A DNA stretch of 41,040 bases from Labrenzia sp. DG1229 (lineage in GTDB: Bacteria > Pseudomonadota > Alphaproteobacteria > Rhizobiales > Stappiaceae). The stretch is taken from positions 62,201 to 103,240 of the forward strand of contig NZ_KI928920.1 in assembly GCF_000521215.1 (NCBI RefSeq), read 5' to 3'. Each line of letters starts with the position of its first letter. Positions within the stretch are counted from its first letter, which is position 1. The position numbers and the translations under genes were made by a program. The notes under the pieces were generated by a model. That model saw nothing but the letters and a program-made list of their open reading frames with translations. It searched no databases and was not told where the DNA came from. Below, piece after piece: positions 1 through 7,690 of this stretch.

Positions 1-68
1 CAAAAACCACTCATGCCAATAGGTTCTTCTTTGCGCACAATAATTTAGCGCGCGCCGCGGGGCGATGT

Positions 69-1931
69 TTGGTGGCGATGAAAGTAAAATCCAGATTTCC
101 GATCACAATCAGCCTGTTCACCGTGACATTGAGCGTGGCCCTGGCCCTTGCTGCGACAATCATATCCTATACCCATTTTGCCAACCGGACCGCAGCCCTG
201 ACGGCTGGGCGCGAGCTCATGGAACGGTCCGCCGAGGTCGTCCGCCTGCGTACCGGGTCGCTGATCGCACCGATCGACGCCATCGCACAATACTCCGGAG
301 ACTGGCTGGACGTGACTGCCGTTCCAAAAGCCAGCGGCCACCCCGCCCGCAAGCGTCTGATCTCGTTCCTGTCTGCCATGCCGCAGATTGCGAATATCTA
401 TATCGGTTACGATGACGGCAGCAACTACCTGATCGGCGCGGCCCGCACGCGGTCCAAAGACCAGCTGAAAGAAAAAGGCGCACCGCAGGAAACGTCCGTT
501 CTTGAACAGATAATACTGCGCGGTGACAGAAAGAGACCCATCCGCATCGAGCGATTTCTGGACGAATACGGCGACACGCTGTCGTCAAATTCCAGTTACG
601 AAATTTCATATGATCCAAGGGAACGGCCCTGGTACCAACTGGCGCTCGAAAGCCCGCACGTGGCGCGCACCGACGTTTATATTTTCGCAGGCTCCAAGGA
701 GCCCGGTTTCACGGTGAGCAAGCGGCACGCAAATGGTGTCGTGGGTGTCGACATCACGCTTGCCGACATCGACCTGTTTCTCGATTCCGAACCCCAGGCG
801 GAGGCAGGAGTGCTTGCGATCATCAACGAGGACGGCACACTTCTGGCAAACTCGTCAATCGGCGACGGCAGCATGTCGGGAGATGACCGAAAGGCGGCCC
901 TGTCAGCGCTTCGCAAGCAGGCTCTCAACCCCGACCACGACAAGGTCAGGACGATCGATGTGAACGGTCATCCCTGGATCACACACCTGTCTGCCATCGA
1001 ACTCGGTGCCGGTACGGAGGAAAATCTGGCGATCGCCCTACCCCTCAGGGAGGTTGTCGGCGACATCACCCGCGCATCTCAGCGTACAATCGCAGTGTCC
1101 GTCTTCATTGCGCTTTGCAGCGTCCCGCTGGTCTGGCTCGTCTCCCGGTCGCTGTCACGTCCGCTCAAGGTTCTCGCTGCGGGTACACAGCGGATCCGGA
1201 ACTTCGATCTCGATCAGCCATTTCCGCGTACTTCGATCATTGACGAAATCTTCAAGCTGGAAACCGCACTGGACCAGATGCGCACGTCGCTTCAGACTTT
1301 CGGCAGATATGTGCCGAACGCCCTGGTGCATCAGATGATCGAGCGCCAGGAAACTCCGGAGCCAGGCGGCGAAAGGCGTGACATCACGGTTCTGTTCATG
1401 GATCTGGAGAACTTCACCGCCATGTCTTCCCGGCTTCAGCCAGAGGAAGTCATGAACCGCATGTCCCGATACTTTGAAATTGTCACGCAGACCCTCCTGG
1501 CACATGACGCAACCATCGACAAGTATATAGGCGATGCCGTCATGGCGTTCTGGAACGCGCCGAACAGCGTCGAAGAACATCCAACAAAGGCCTGCCGGGC
1601 GGCGCTTGCCGTCATCGAGGCCTGCAAGGCCGAAACAGACTCATGGTCAGGCGAAGGACTGCCGCAGGTGCGAACCCGAATTGGCCTGCACACAGGTGAT
1701 GCCATTGTTGGCAATGTCGGCAGCTCGGATCGATTGAACTACACAGCGCTTGGCGACACGGTCAACCTTGCCTCCAGGCTTGAGGCACACAACCGGCAAA
1801 CCAAAACCAGCATCCTGATCAGCCCGGATCTCGCCAGACGCGTTGAAGGAACTTTTTCCATCAGGTCGGTCGGTGAAGCGAAGATCAAGGGTTACGACAA
1901 AGCTGTGAGCGTCTTCGAACTCATATCGTGA
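69..1931 (+). CDS. Membrane-bound class III adenylate/guanylate cyclase (dCache-HAMP-cyclase)
   Basis: Predicted receptor cyclase that makes cAMP (less likely cGMP) in response to a periplasmic ligand. Domain order: transmembrane helix at about residues 10-32; a periplasmic dCache-type sensor at about 40-335, with the typical ERPWYQLALE stretch; a second transmembrane helix at about 344-362; a HAMP linker; and a class III catalytic domain at about 430-610. In the catalytic domain FMDLENFT and KYIGDAVMAFW carry the two metal-binding aspartates. YTALGDTVNLASRLE carries the Asn and Arg that stabilise the transition state. The Thr in that stretch fits the class IIIb adenylate cyclase pattern. Candidate starts are TTG 69, GTG 72 and ATG 78; none has a clear Shine-Dalgarno sequence, and ATG 78 is the simplest choice. 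The gene stands alone. The ligand cannot be read from the sequence. Confidence 0.93.
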   Translation: MVAMKVKSRFPITISLFTVTLSVALALAATIISYTHFANRTAALTAGRELMERSAEVVRLRTGSLIAPIDAIAQYSGDWLDVTAVPKASGHPARKRLISFLSAMPQIANIYIGYDDGSNYLIGAARTRSKDQLKEKGAPQETSVLEQIILRGDRKRPIRIERFLDEYGDTLSSNSSYEISYDPRERPWYQLALESPHVARTDVYIFAGSKEPGFTVSKRHANGVVGVDITLADIDLFLDSEPQAEAGVLAIINEDGTLLANSSIGDGSMSGDDRKAALSALRKQALNPDHDKVRTIDVNGHPWITHLSAIELGAGTEENLAIALPLREVVGDITRASQRTIAVSVFIALCSVPLVWLVSRSLSRPLKVLAAGTQRIRNFDLDQPFPRTSIIDEIFKLETALDQMRTSLQTFGRYVPNALVHQMIERQETPEPGGERRDITVLFMDLENFTAMSSRLQPEEVMNRMSRYFEIVTQTLLAHDATIDKYIGDAVMAFWNAPNSVEEHPTKACRAALAVIEACKAETDSWSGEGLPQVRTRIGLHTGDAIVGNVGSSDRLNYTALGDTVNLASRLEAHNRQTKTSILISPDLARRVEGTFSIRSVGEAKIKGYDKAVSVFELIS

Positions 1932-2243
1932 AGTCAGTGGCCAGGCGACCACGCGCGCACCAACCGGGCCGTCACTCCGAAAACAAAAACCCTCAGACAG
2001 AAAAACCTATTTGCATTTCGTCAGATATTTGTTCGCGTCCCGAGATGAACGATACAGCTTCCGCCGAAGCCAAAGAAGCTGGGAGTGGTTATGCGTCAAC
2101 CGGTCTCGAACAAGCCGCGATGTGCGAGTTCATGTGTTTCCTTCCGAGAGGAAAGACAATGCACAGAGCGCAGCTTTTTTTACAATTGCAGGATTTGAAG
2201 GCAAAGACCATGTTTTCGAACCGAGCCAAGTGCCCGGAAAGGC

Positions 2244-2290
2244 AAAAAAAAGAAAGCCTCGCAAATCCGGTTTCAATAGATTTGCGAGGC
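2244..2290 (-). terminator. Strong intrinsic terminator (minus strand)
   Basis: A perfect 12-bp inverted repeat, GCCTCGCAAATC (2256-2267) and GATTTGCGAGGC (2279-2290), encloses an 11-nt loop. On the minus strand it is followed by TTTCTTTTTTTT (2255-2244). This is a textbook Rho-independent terminator for leftward transcription. Just before it on the same strand lies a second small hairpin, GGTTGC/GCAACC (2298-2303 and 2312-2317). The next minus-strand gene upstream already has its own terminator, so an independent transcript is likely. Confidence 0.85.
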
Positions 2291-2420
2291 CAGTAAGGTT
2301 GCAAAGGCTACGCAACCATGCGCTTCCATAACGTAGGGGAACACAGCTGTAAATGACGGCTTGGAGCATTCCGGTACGGAAGGAAAAAGTATGCGAACAA
2401 ACCACATCCGACCGCTCGTG
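2244..2420 (-). ncRNA. Candidate small RNA ending at the orphan terminator
   Basis: Inferred only from structure: a minus-strand stem-loop at 2298-2317 followed directly by the strong terminator at 2244-2290, with no plausible reading frame on that strand. The 5' end is unknown and the boundary given here is arbitrary. No confident -35/-10 pair was found. It could instead be a terminator left from a decayed gene, or the 3' end of a longer transcript reading through from upstream. Confidence 0.3.
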
Positions 2421-2679
2421 CCAGGGTTCTTTTTTCCAGTCAAACCCGAGTGTTTTCAGTACACACGAGACGGCACTTCACTTGAGCTTCACGATGCAAA
2501 TATCTGTGCACAAGTGTCTTTCAGGTCGATTTCAGCGCGATTAACTGGCTCCTTTGCATGGGTTTCGGATTATTGCGCGATATGAAGCACCTCATGCAAC
2601 CTTGAGAATAAATCAACTTTCACCGATGAAATCCGCTAACCGGTGAAAACAGTCTGCAGCATCTCCATAACCGGCAAAT

Positions 2680-2724
2680 CCAACACAAACGAAAGCCCGC
2701 CCGCAGCGTTGGCAGCGGACGGGC
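2680..2724 (-). terminator. Intrinsic terminator of the VPLPA-CTERM gene
   Basis: Inverted repeat GCCCGCCCGC (2695-2704) and GCGGACGGGC (2715-2724), 10 bp with one G.U pair in the minus-strand RNA. It is followed on the minus strand by the T-rich run TTTCGTTTGTGTT. It lies 26 bases past the stop codon at 2750. Confidence 0.75.
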
Positions 2725-2749
2725 TCAAAGCAGAATTCAGAGTGTTGCG

Positions 2750-3361
2750 TCAGGCTTTTTCGCGTCGGCGCCATCCAAAGAAGCCGAGGACCGCGAGACC
2801 TGCGCCCAACAGCGGGAGGGCCGCAGGAACAGGCACCGGTGTCACACGAACGGCGTCGAGGTCGAATCCGCCGGTCGACCTGCCCTGCGTCGGAGACGTA
2901 TCCAGAATACGGACGGTATTGAACGTTCCCGCAAGTCCGATCGGAACCATGCCGCCGCCCTGAGCAGCCGCGTTGGAAATGCTACCGATAGATGTGAAAT
3001 CAATGCCATCACCTACGAATACTTCCACCGATTCCGGCCAGCTCGAAACAGTCCCGAAAGTGACTTCGAACAATTTGACGCTCGTGTCGAACACCGCGCC
3101 GAAAGTAAGATCGATGTAGCTACCGAAGCCGATTTCGAAAAAACTATCATCGGCAGCGCCGAGCGCGTTCAAGGCATTGCCGCGATTGTTTGAAGTACCG
3201 CGCGCCGCATTCTTGTCGTAGGTGATCGTCGTGGCATAGCCATCCGCGAAGCCGCCTGTGCCAACTGTTTCCCAATCAGCAGTGAGGGGCGCAGCTGATA
3301 CAGCCAACGTGCTCACAAGGAACACTGTGGCCGTCAGGGTGGAGCGTGCATATCCAAACAT
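2750..3361 (-). CDS. VPLPA-CTERM (PEP-CTERM-like) sorting-domain exported protein
   Basis: Secreted protein of unknown role, about 203 residues. It has an N-terminal signal peptide ending near SAAPL, a beta-rich body, and a C-terminal tripartite tail: VPVPAALPLLGAGLAVLGFF followed by a basic WRRRE cluster. That tail is the VPLPA variant of the PEP-CTERM signal, which is processed by exosortase/archaeosortase-type enzymes in bacteria that make extracellular matrix. ATG 3361 is preferred over TTG 3373 because GAGA sits seven bases upstream of it. No exosortase gene is in the window, so the processing enzyme must be elsewhere. The body may fold as a carbohydrate-binding-like jelly roll, but this is a guess. 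A terminator follows the stop. Confidence 0.8.
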   Translation of the reverse strand: MFGYARSTLTATVFLVSTLAVSAAPLTADWETVGTGGFADGYATTITYDKNAARGTSNNRGNALNALGAADDSFFEIGFGSYIDLTFGAVFDTSVKLFEVTFGTVSSWPESVEVFVGDGIDFTSIGSISNAAAQGGGMVPIGLAGTFNTVRILDTSPTQGRSTGGFDLDAVRVTPVPVPAALPLLGAGLAVLGFFGWRRREKA

Positions 3362-3373
3362 CAAATTTCTCAA

Positions 3374-3838
3374 TCTTTATCGTAACTTAATTGAAGCAGT
3401 TGTCCGCATTGCTGGTAGCGTGTTCGTTGCAATTGTGTCAATAGCGTTCATGCATTCTTAACCGTGGCTGACAGCCTTTCCAGCGTTCTGGTTAATACAG
3501 GAAGACCTTGCCGATTGTCAGGAACGGCTACTGACAACCAAGGCTGCGGCCCAGATCGTCCGCCAGTTGGCACCCAGGCAGTGTTCGTGTCCGGGTGTCG
3601 TCACCGCCGTTCAAATTCCATCATCTTCGCCAGGGCATGCAGCTACTCCAAGCTGTGACTTGAAATTTTTCAAGCTTGCACCACAATATGGAAACGGTGT
3701 TTCAACAGGCAGCTACCCGCACGGGCATTTGCAGTGACCGCCTTGAAAACAATTGTTAGTTTTCCTGATGCATTAATTGCCGCGACCATAAGCTACGTGC
3801 AATCGGCGCGGCGAGACTGTAACTGGACCGGGAAACAT
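3374..3838. other. Intergenic region with inverted repeats
   Basis: No convincing gene is seen. The region holds two small perfect palindromes, TTGTCAG/CTGACAA at 3515-3521 and 3531-3537, and CTTGAAA/TTTCAAG at 3659-3665 and 3668-3674. Either could be an operator or a weak hairpin. A plus-strand frame at 3464-3658 looks spurious. Confidence 0.4.
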
Positions 3839-4048
3839 ATGTCACCGATAGAAGAACTGCGTGATGAACTGATCGGGAAATATGCGCGCATAGCGAACAC
3901 GGTGCAGGCATATTTCAGCGACGATGACCTGCTGGTCGACCTGCGCAAGCAGCTCGATACGCTGTTGAAAAGCAGAAACGAGACGCTTTCGATGGAAGTA
4001 TACACGCTCGTCGTTTTGCGCGCCTTTCGAACACTCCGGGGGGCGTGA
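3839..4048 (+). CDS. Small hypothetical protein
   Basis: Predicted 69-residue acidic, helical protein beginning MSPIEELRDELIG. I do not recognise a family. The frame is open back to 3734, but ATG 3839 is preferred because a GGGAA stretch lies just upstream and the residues before it look non-coding. It is the first of three closely spaced plus-strand genes (next start 4053, then 4275), which suggests one transcript ending with the PAS-like protein. The composition, with many Leu, Glu and Asp in heptad-like spacing, would suit a small regulatory or adaptor helix bundle. Confidence 0.5.
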   Translation: MSPIEELRDELIGKYARIANTVQAYFSDDDLLVDLRKQLDTLLKSRNETLSMEVYTLVVLRAFRTLRGA

Positions 4049-4052
4049 AGGT

Positions 4053-4265
4053 TTGACCGATCTGCAAACGTTCCTGGACAATGAGGCGGAAGCCTATGCG
4101 GACATGTTCGAAGGCGGATATGTTATCAGGGGATTTATCCGATCGATCATAGAAGGATATGATGGGAAATCGGATTGGCGGGAGTTTACTCCCGAGGAAC
4201 GTAGCGAGATTATTCTGAATTGCCACAGGATAGTGGAACTCCTGCGGCGGGCCGAAGAAGGATGA
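4053..4265 (+). CDS. Small hypothetical protein
   Basis: Predicted 70-residue protein starting at TTG 4053, four bases after the previous stop. Its residues include FIRSIIEGYDG, then SDWREFTPEERSEIILNCHRIVELLRR in two helical blocks. An alternative start is the ATG at 4104. The TTG start is weakly supported. The tight spacing to both neighbours and the protein-like composition argue that the frame is real. The family is unknown to me. The acidic N-terminal half and basic C-terminal helix could suit a small binding partner of the PAS-like protein downstream. Confidence 0.5.
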   Translation: MTDLQTFLDNEAEAYADMFEGGYVIRGFIRSIIEGYDGKSDWREFTPEERSEIILNCHRIVELLRRAEEG

Positions 4266-4274
4266 GGAAGGAAA

Positions 4275-4787
4275 ATGCACATCAAGCGCGTTGACCCTGC
4301 CAACATGACAGGACTGGCTGGTCAGCACATACAGGAACTTGATGCATATCTGCGGCAGACAGACAGTGCGTTCCGTCCTGATATGCCGCAATTCCATCGC
4401 GTTGTCTTTACGTCGATCAAGGCAAGTGGCGACCATATCCCGCAAATCGGTTACGTCGGCAAGAACAGCTATATAAAGGAAGTGATGGAGGGGCAGTTCG
4501 GCAGCGACTTCGCATCTGCCATTCGAAATCAGGACCCTCAGTTCGATCAGGCAGTCGCCGGCGGTTTCGCCAGGGCTGCCCAGGGCGACCGTGTCTTTGA
4601 ACTGGTTGAAATGGAAGTCACGCCGCCAGGCGCACTCACGAATATCCCGGTCAGCTACTATCGCCTGATTGAGCGGCTCTGGCTGGGTGCGCCTCAACCG
4701 GTTCTGGTCAATCTAACTCTTCCAACGTCAGCCCAGTTCCATGAGCATCTATTTTTGCTAGATAGAGCACATCTGACGGCCAATTGA
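4275..4787 (+). CDS. PAS-like domain protein, function unknown
   Basis: 170 residues with a good Shine-Dalgarno sequence (AGGAAGG) just ahead of ATG 4275. The central part (IGYVGKNSYIKEVMEG through GDRVFELVEMEV to YYRLIERL and VLVNLTLP) has the strand/helix rhythm of single-domain PAS proteins common in alphaproteobacteria. No output domain is attached, so if it is a sensor it must act through a partner. It is the third gene of a plus-strand trio. Its last 80 bases overlap the 3' end of the convergent gene at 4708-5430, so both frames must be conserved together or one is mis-called at its end. The PAS assignment rests on pattern only. Confidence 0.65.
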   Translation: MHIKRVDPANMTGLAGQHIQELDAYLRQTDSAFRPDMPQFHRVVFTSIKASGDHIPQIGYVGKNSYIKEVMEGQFGSDFASAIRNQDPQFDQAVAGGFARAAQGDRVFELVEMEVTPPGALTNIPVSYYRLIERLWLGAPQPVLVNLTLPTSAQFHEHLFLLDRAHLTAN

Positions 4788-5430
4788 ACAGGAACATGTC
4801 ATCCTGCTTTCGGTCGGCCGGCGGGTTCACCCATCTTGTTGCATAGGGATAGCGGTGAAACGCGCCGTAAACGTCTCCAAGCGACTTTCGAATCCTGTCG
4901 GCCCTCGCCAGTCCCACGCAAACCGCAGCGTCTTTCCAGGTTGCCAGGCCGAGGTAAAGGTTCATCCTGGCAATGAGGGCAAGCCGTTCAAGCGACACTT
5001 TCGCCGACCCGAAGCCCGAAACATTCAGCGCGTCGCCTGAGTATATGACCTTGCCCTGGATCTCTTCCATCGGCGGGCAGACCCAGGACAGGTCCACCTG
5101 ATACTCGTCGCCGTAGATCCTGGACAGTTGCAAGCGGTGGTATTCAAGGTAGTTCATACCACCGGTGTCAAAGAGCTGACTGCAATAGAAGGAAACAGGT
5201 TCCTCGCCCGCAAACGCGACGTGGCAGAACCCGTTGTGGCCGTTGAAATCAAAAAACCTTGTCTGAAAAAACGGGGTCACATCCTTGCCGCAGGCTTCCA
5301 GCGTCGGAACCACTTCACGAAAGTCGCGCAGCACACGGACTGAACACCCAAGCGCATAGAGCCTGGTTCGACAGGCGGAATACGCGTTAAACAAAATAGA
5401 AACGTCTTCAGGTCCCAAGGAACCCCCCAT
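4708..5430 (-). CDS. Hypothetical protein, possibly GNAT-like
   Basis: 240-residue soluble protein with no recognised family. It has an early helical part and a segment with alternating hydrophobic strands (FCHVAFAGEEPVSFYCSQLF). A G-rich turn follows near residues 133-145 (SGDALNVSGFGSAKV), then a long helix and the aromatic-rich end AFHRYPYATRWVNPPAD. The arrangement recalls GNAT acyltransferases, but the acetyl-CoA loop is not convincing. The start is ATG 5430, with no strong ribosome-binding site. It converges on and overlaps the PAS-like gene by 80 bases. The upstream region is AT-rich and gene-free. Confidence 0.6.
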   Translation of the reverse strand: MGGSLGPEDVSILFNAYSACRTRLYALGCSVRVLRDFREVVPTLEACGKDVTPFFQTRFFDFNGHNGFCHVAFAGEEPVSFYCSQLFDTGGMNYLEYHRLQLSRIYGDEYQVDLSWVCPPMEEIQGKVIYSGDALNVSGFGSAKVSLERLALIARMNLYLGLATWKDAAVCVGLARADRIRKSLGDVYGAFHRYPYATRWVNPPADRKQDDMFLFNWPSDVLYLAKIDAHGTGLTLEELD

Positions 5431-5946
5431 TACGCCATGTCGAAAGTCCGAATAGATGCGGTCAGTGAGAAATGAACTGGATGATCTTCCTACCGGTCAC
5501 CGGCGAAACCCTAACTCCTGAAACCTATCAAACCGGCGATTTGGCTATTCCAGGCACCACGCGTTCACTATTATTCGCTATCAGTTATTTTGCCTAGAAA
5601 AAATCGTACAATTTACCATAAATTGGAGCTTATCTGGATAACAGAACCCCACCAATTCCAGTAAAATTTTAATTAAAGTTTGAACAAATGACCGCCGGTG
5701 AGTACGCAGATTGAAAAATGTGCCTTACACAACCTTCTCAACCTGTAATATACTATATTTGATTGTATTTTTGGATGTATTTGAGCGGAACGGTTAACCG
5801 GCCGATCAGTGTAACCGGTTTGCATTGCTCGTTCTTTTTAACGTTGCTGGGCAATTACTGGCGGAAGAAAGCCGGTTCAGGCCTTCGACTGAAAACTGCC
5901 GGGTGTCGGAAGCCGCCTACAAATGTGACAGCCAATACGAAGGTCG
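5431..5946. other. AT-rich intergenic region
   Basis: About 500 bases without a supported gene, clearly more AT-rich than the flanks between about 5570 and 5780. It contains two direct copies of TAACCGG (5795-5801 and 5812-5818) set 17 bases apart. These lie within GGTTAACC and AACCGGTT palindromes and could be a regulator site. Plus frames at 5763-6019 look non-coding. Confidence 0.45.
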
Positions 5947-6138
5947 TCATGCGGCGCGATGGCTTGAACGCTTCACTTTTCCAATGAATTCGGACAGCCA
6001 GGCAATTTCTCTCAGGTAAACTTCCATGCTGAGGGACGCAAGTTCCATAAGCAGTTTTTGCGGGTCAGGATTTTCGAACCCGGCTTGCTGAAGAAAGATC
6101 TCGTATTCCTTCCTGTAAGCCTCTGGTATCCGCATTCC
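5947..6138 (-). CDS. Small hypothetical protein
   Basis: 63-residue predicted helical protein, beginning MRIPEAYRKEYEIFLQQAGF and ending VKRSSHRAA. ATG 6138 is preferred to the upstream GTG 6189 because AGGCGGGA lies directly ahead of it and the extra N-terminal residues are arginine-rich and non-protein-like. The charged helical composition without membrane segments looks genuine. The family is unknown. It is divergent from the P450 pseudogene. Confidence 0.5.
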   Translation of the reverse strand, partial: GMRIPEAYRKEYEIFLQQAGFENPDPQKLLMELASLSMEVYLREIAWLSEFIGKVKRSSHRAA

Positions 6139-6406
6139 CGCCTCGTAGACTCCACTCGTTCCGTCATGGCGGAGCGCACGGCGCCGCACAAAGACATCGT
6201 CGGGGATTTCCGTTTCCTTTGGGTATCGTCATTCTTCTCCTTTCCTCGCTATCCCCAACTCAACATCGCCAAAATTCGAAAATTGCTGAAAAAAGCAGGA
6301 AACCGACCATTTATCGCACCGTCCCCCTTGCGCTTGACGCGGTAAATCTTCGACGCTGACAGGAATCACAATTCCAGACGAACCAACGTCCCGCAACGAG
6401 CCCTTC

Positions 6407-7643
6407 ATGAGCCAGTCCATAGCCCCTTCCTTCAATCCCCTGTCGGATGCATTCGCGCAAGACCCGCACCCCTTCTACGCGGCATTGCGGGCGCAACCGG
6501 GACTGACATATTTTGAAAATTTCGATGTCTGGCTGGCAGCCCGGTTCGAAGACGTTTCGCAAATCGTCATGCACGACTGGATGGTCCGTTCCATGGAGCA
6601 AGTTGCGAGCGCGGAAGAAATCGATATCCAGAAACGGGCAGGCAATTGGCACGACATGCCGCATCATGCCCGCTTCGTACAGATTTCCCTGCTCGACAGC
6701 GATGGGGAAATCCACGACAGACTGCGCAAGCAGGTTTTCAAGCTGTTCACACCCGTGATGGTCAACAAGCTACGCAGTGAAATCCAGGCATATGTCGAAA
6801 ACCTTGTGGAGGGTTTGTCTGGCAAGCCGGTCATCGATTTCGTCGAGGATCTGGCCGCTCATGTCCCCGGGCACATTATCGGCCGCATTCTGGGTGTACC
6901 CGACGAGGACTGCCCGCAATTGCGCGTCTGGTCAGAAAACATCGTACAGTTCTTCGACATCGACCGCTCCGACGAACGCAAGGAACTTGCCGAACGGAAC
7001 ACGACAGAATTCTATCACTATCTTCTTCAACTAAAGGCACAGCGGGAAACGGAACCGCGTGACGACCTCCTTTCCACGATGATCGAGGCGGAACGTAAGG
7101 GCCACATGAACCACGACGAACTCTTCTCAACGGCGATGCTGATACTGATGGCAGGCCACGGGTCGAACGATCGACGTTCTGGGGAGCGGCATGCATGCAC
7201 TTTTGAAGTTCCCCACTCAAATGCAAAGGCTGCGGGAGGACCCCGGTCTCATGAAAACTGCCGTCCAGGAGATGTTCCGCTATGAATCTCCCCTGCCCTT
7301 CTTCCACCGCTACTGCACGGAAGACGTTGAGATCTCCGGCCAGTTGTTTCCACGGGGTACGAAGTTCGGTGTTCTTTATGGTTCAGCCAACAGGGACCCC
7401 AAACAGTTTCCGGACGCTGATCTGTTCGACGTCGGGCGTTCCCCCAACTGGCACATAGCTTTTGGGCGCGGCGCGCATTTCTGCCTGGGCAATCATCTGG
7501 CCCGGCTTGACATGGATATCATTTTCTCGACCCTGTTGAAGCGGTTCAAGACGATCGAGCTGTGCGAAGAATCTGTCAAATACAAGCACGGGCTGTCTGT
7601 GAGAGGCCCCGAAAAACTTCGGATCTCCTGGCAAGCAGCCTGA
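6407..7643 (+). pseudogene. Cytochrome P450, interrupted by a one-base frameshift
   Basis: Bacterial class I-type cytochrome P450 split into two frames, 6407 to about 7166 and about 7167-7643. Deleting one A of the pair 7166-7167 restores AGHGSTIDVLGSG and a 411-residue protein of normal P450 length. The second frame carries the K-helix ExxR (EMFR) and the haem loop FGRGAHFCLGNHLAR with the proximal cysteine. The I-helix reads AGHGST, whereas most P450s have AG-x-(D/E)-T, so the usual acid/alcohol pair for dioxygen activation is changed. The substrate is unknown, and no ferredoxin or reductase gene is adjacent. The sequence on both sides is well preserved, so the lesion is recent or a sequencing error. 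Confidence 0.9.
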
Positions 7644-7690
7644 TCTGCCCTATCTACCTAACGCTATCCCACAAATCATACGGATCTCCA

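Larger units (their letters stand above)
1932..2749. other. Gene-poor intergenic stretch
   Basis: About 820 bases with no convincing protein gene. The open frames on plus (1928-2296, 2011-2331) have no ribosome-binding site and low-complexity, non-protein-like composition. The only strong structures are two minus-strand terminators, at 2244-2290 and 2680-2724. The second closes the VPLPA-CTERM gene. The first has no protein gene feeding it and may end a small RNA. Confidence 0.6.

Noticed and set aside
1928..2331. Plus-strand open frames of 106-122 codons after the cyclase
   Set aside because: No ribosome-binding site, composition unlike protein, and one runs into the minus-strand terminator stem.
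3464..3658. 64-codon plus-strand frame
   Set aside because: Lies in an intergenic region with hairpins; no ribosome-binding site or recognisable content.
3915..4697. 260-codon minus-strand frame
   Set aside because: Antisense to three plus-strand frames with better starts and Shine-Dalgarno sites; its sequence shows no domain.
5763..6019. Overlapping plus-strand frames of 64-74 codons
   Set aside because: No start signal, cysteine- and arginine-rich, and they overlap the better-supported minus-strand gene at 5947-6138.
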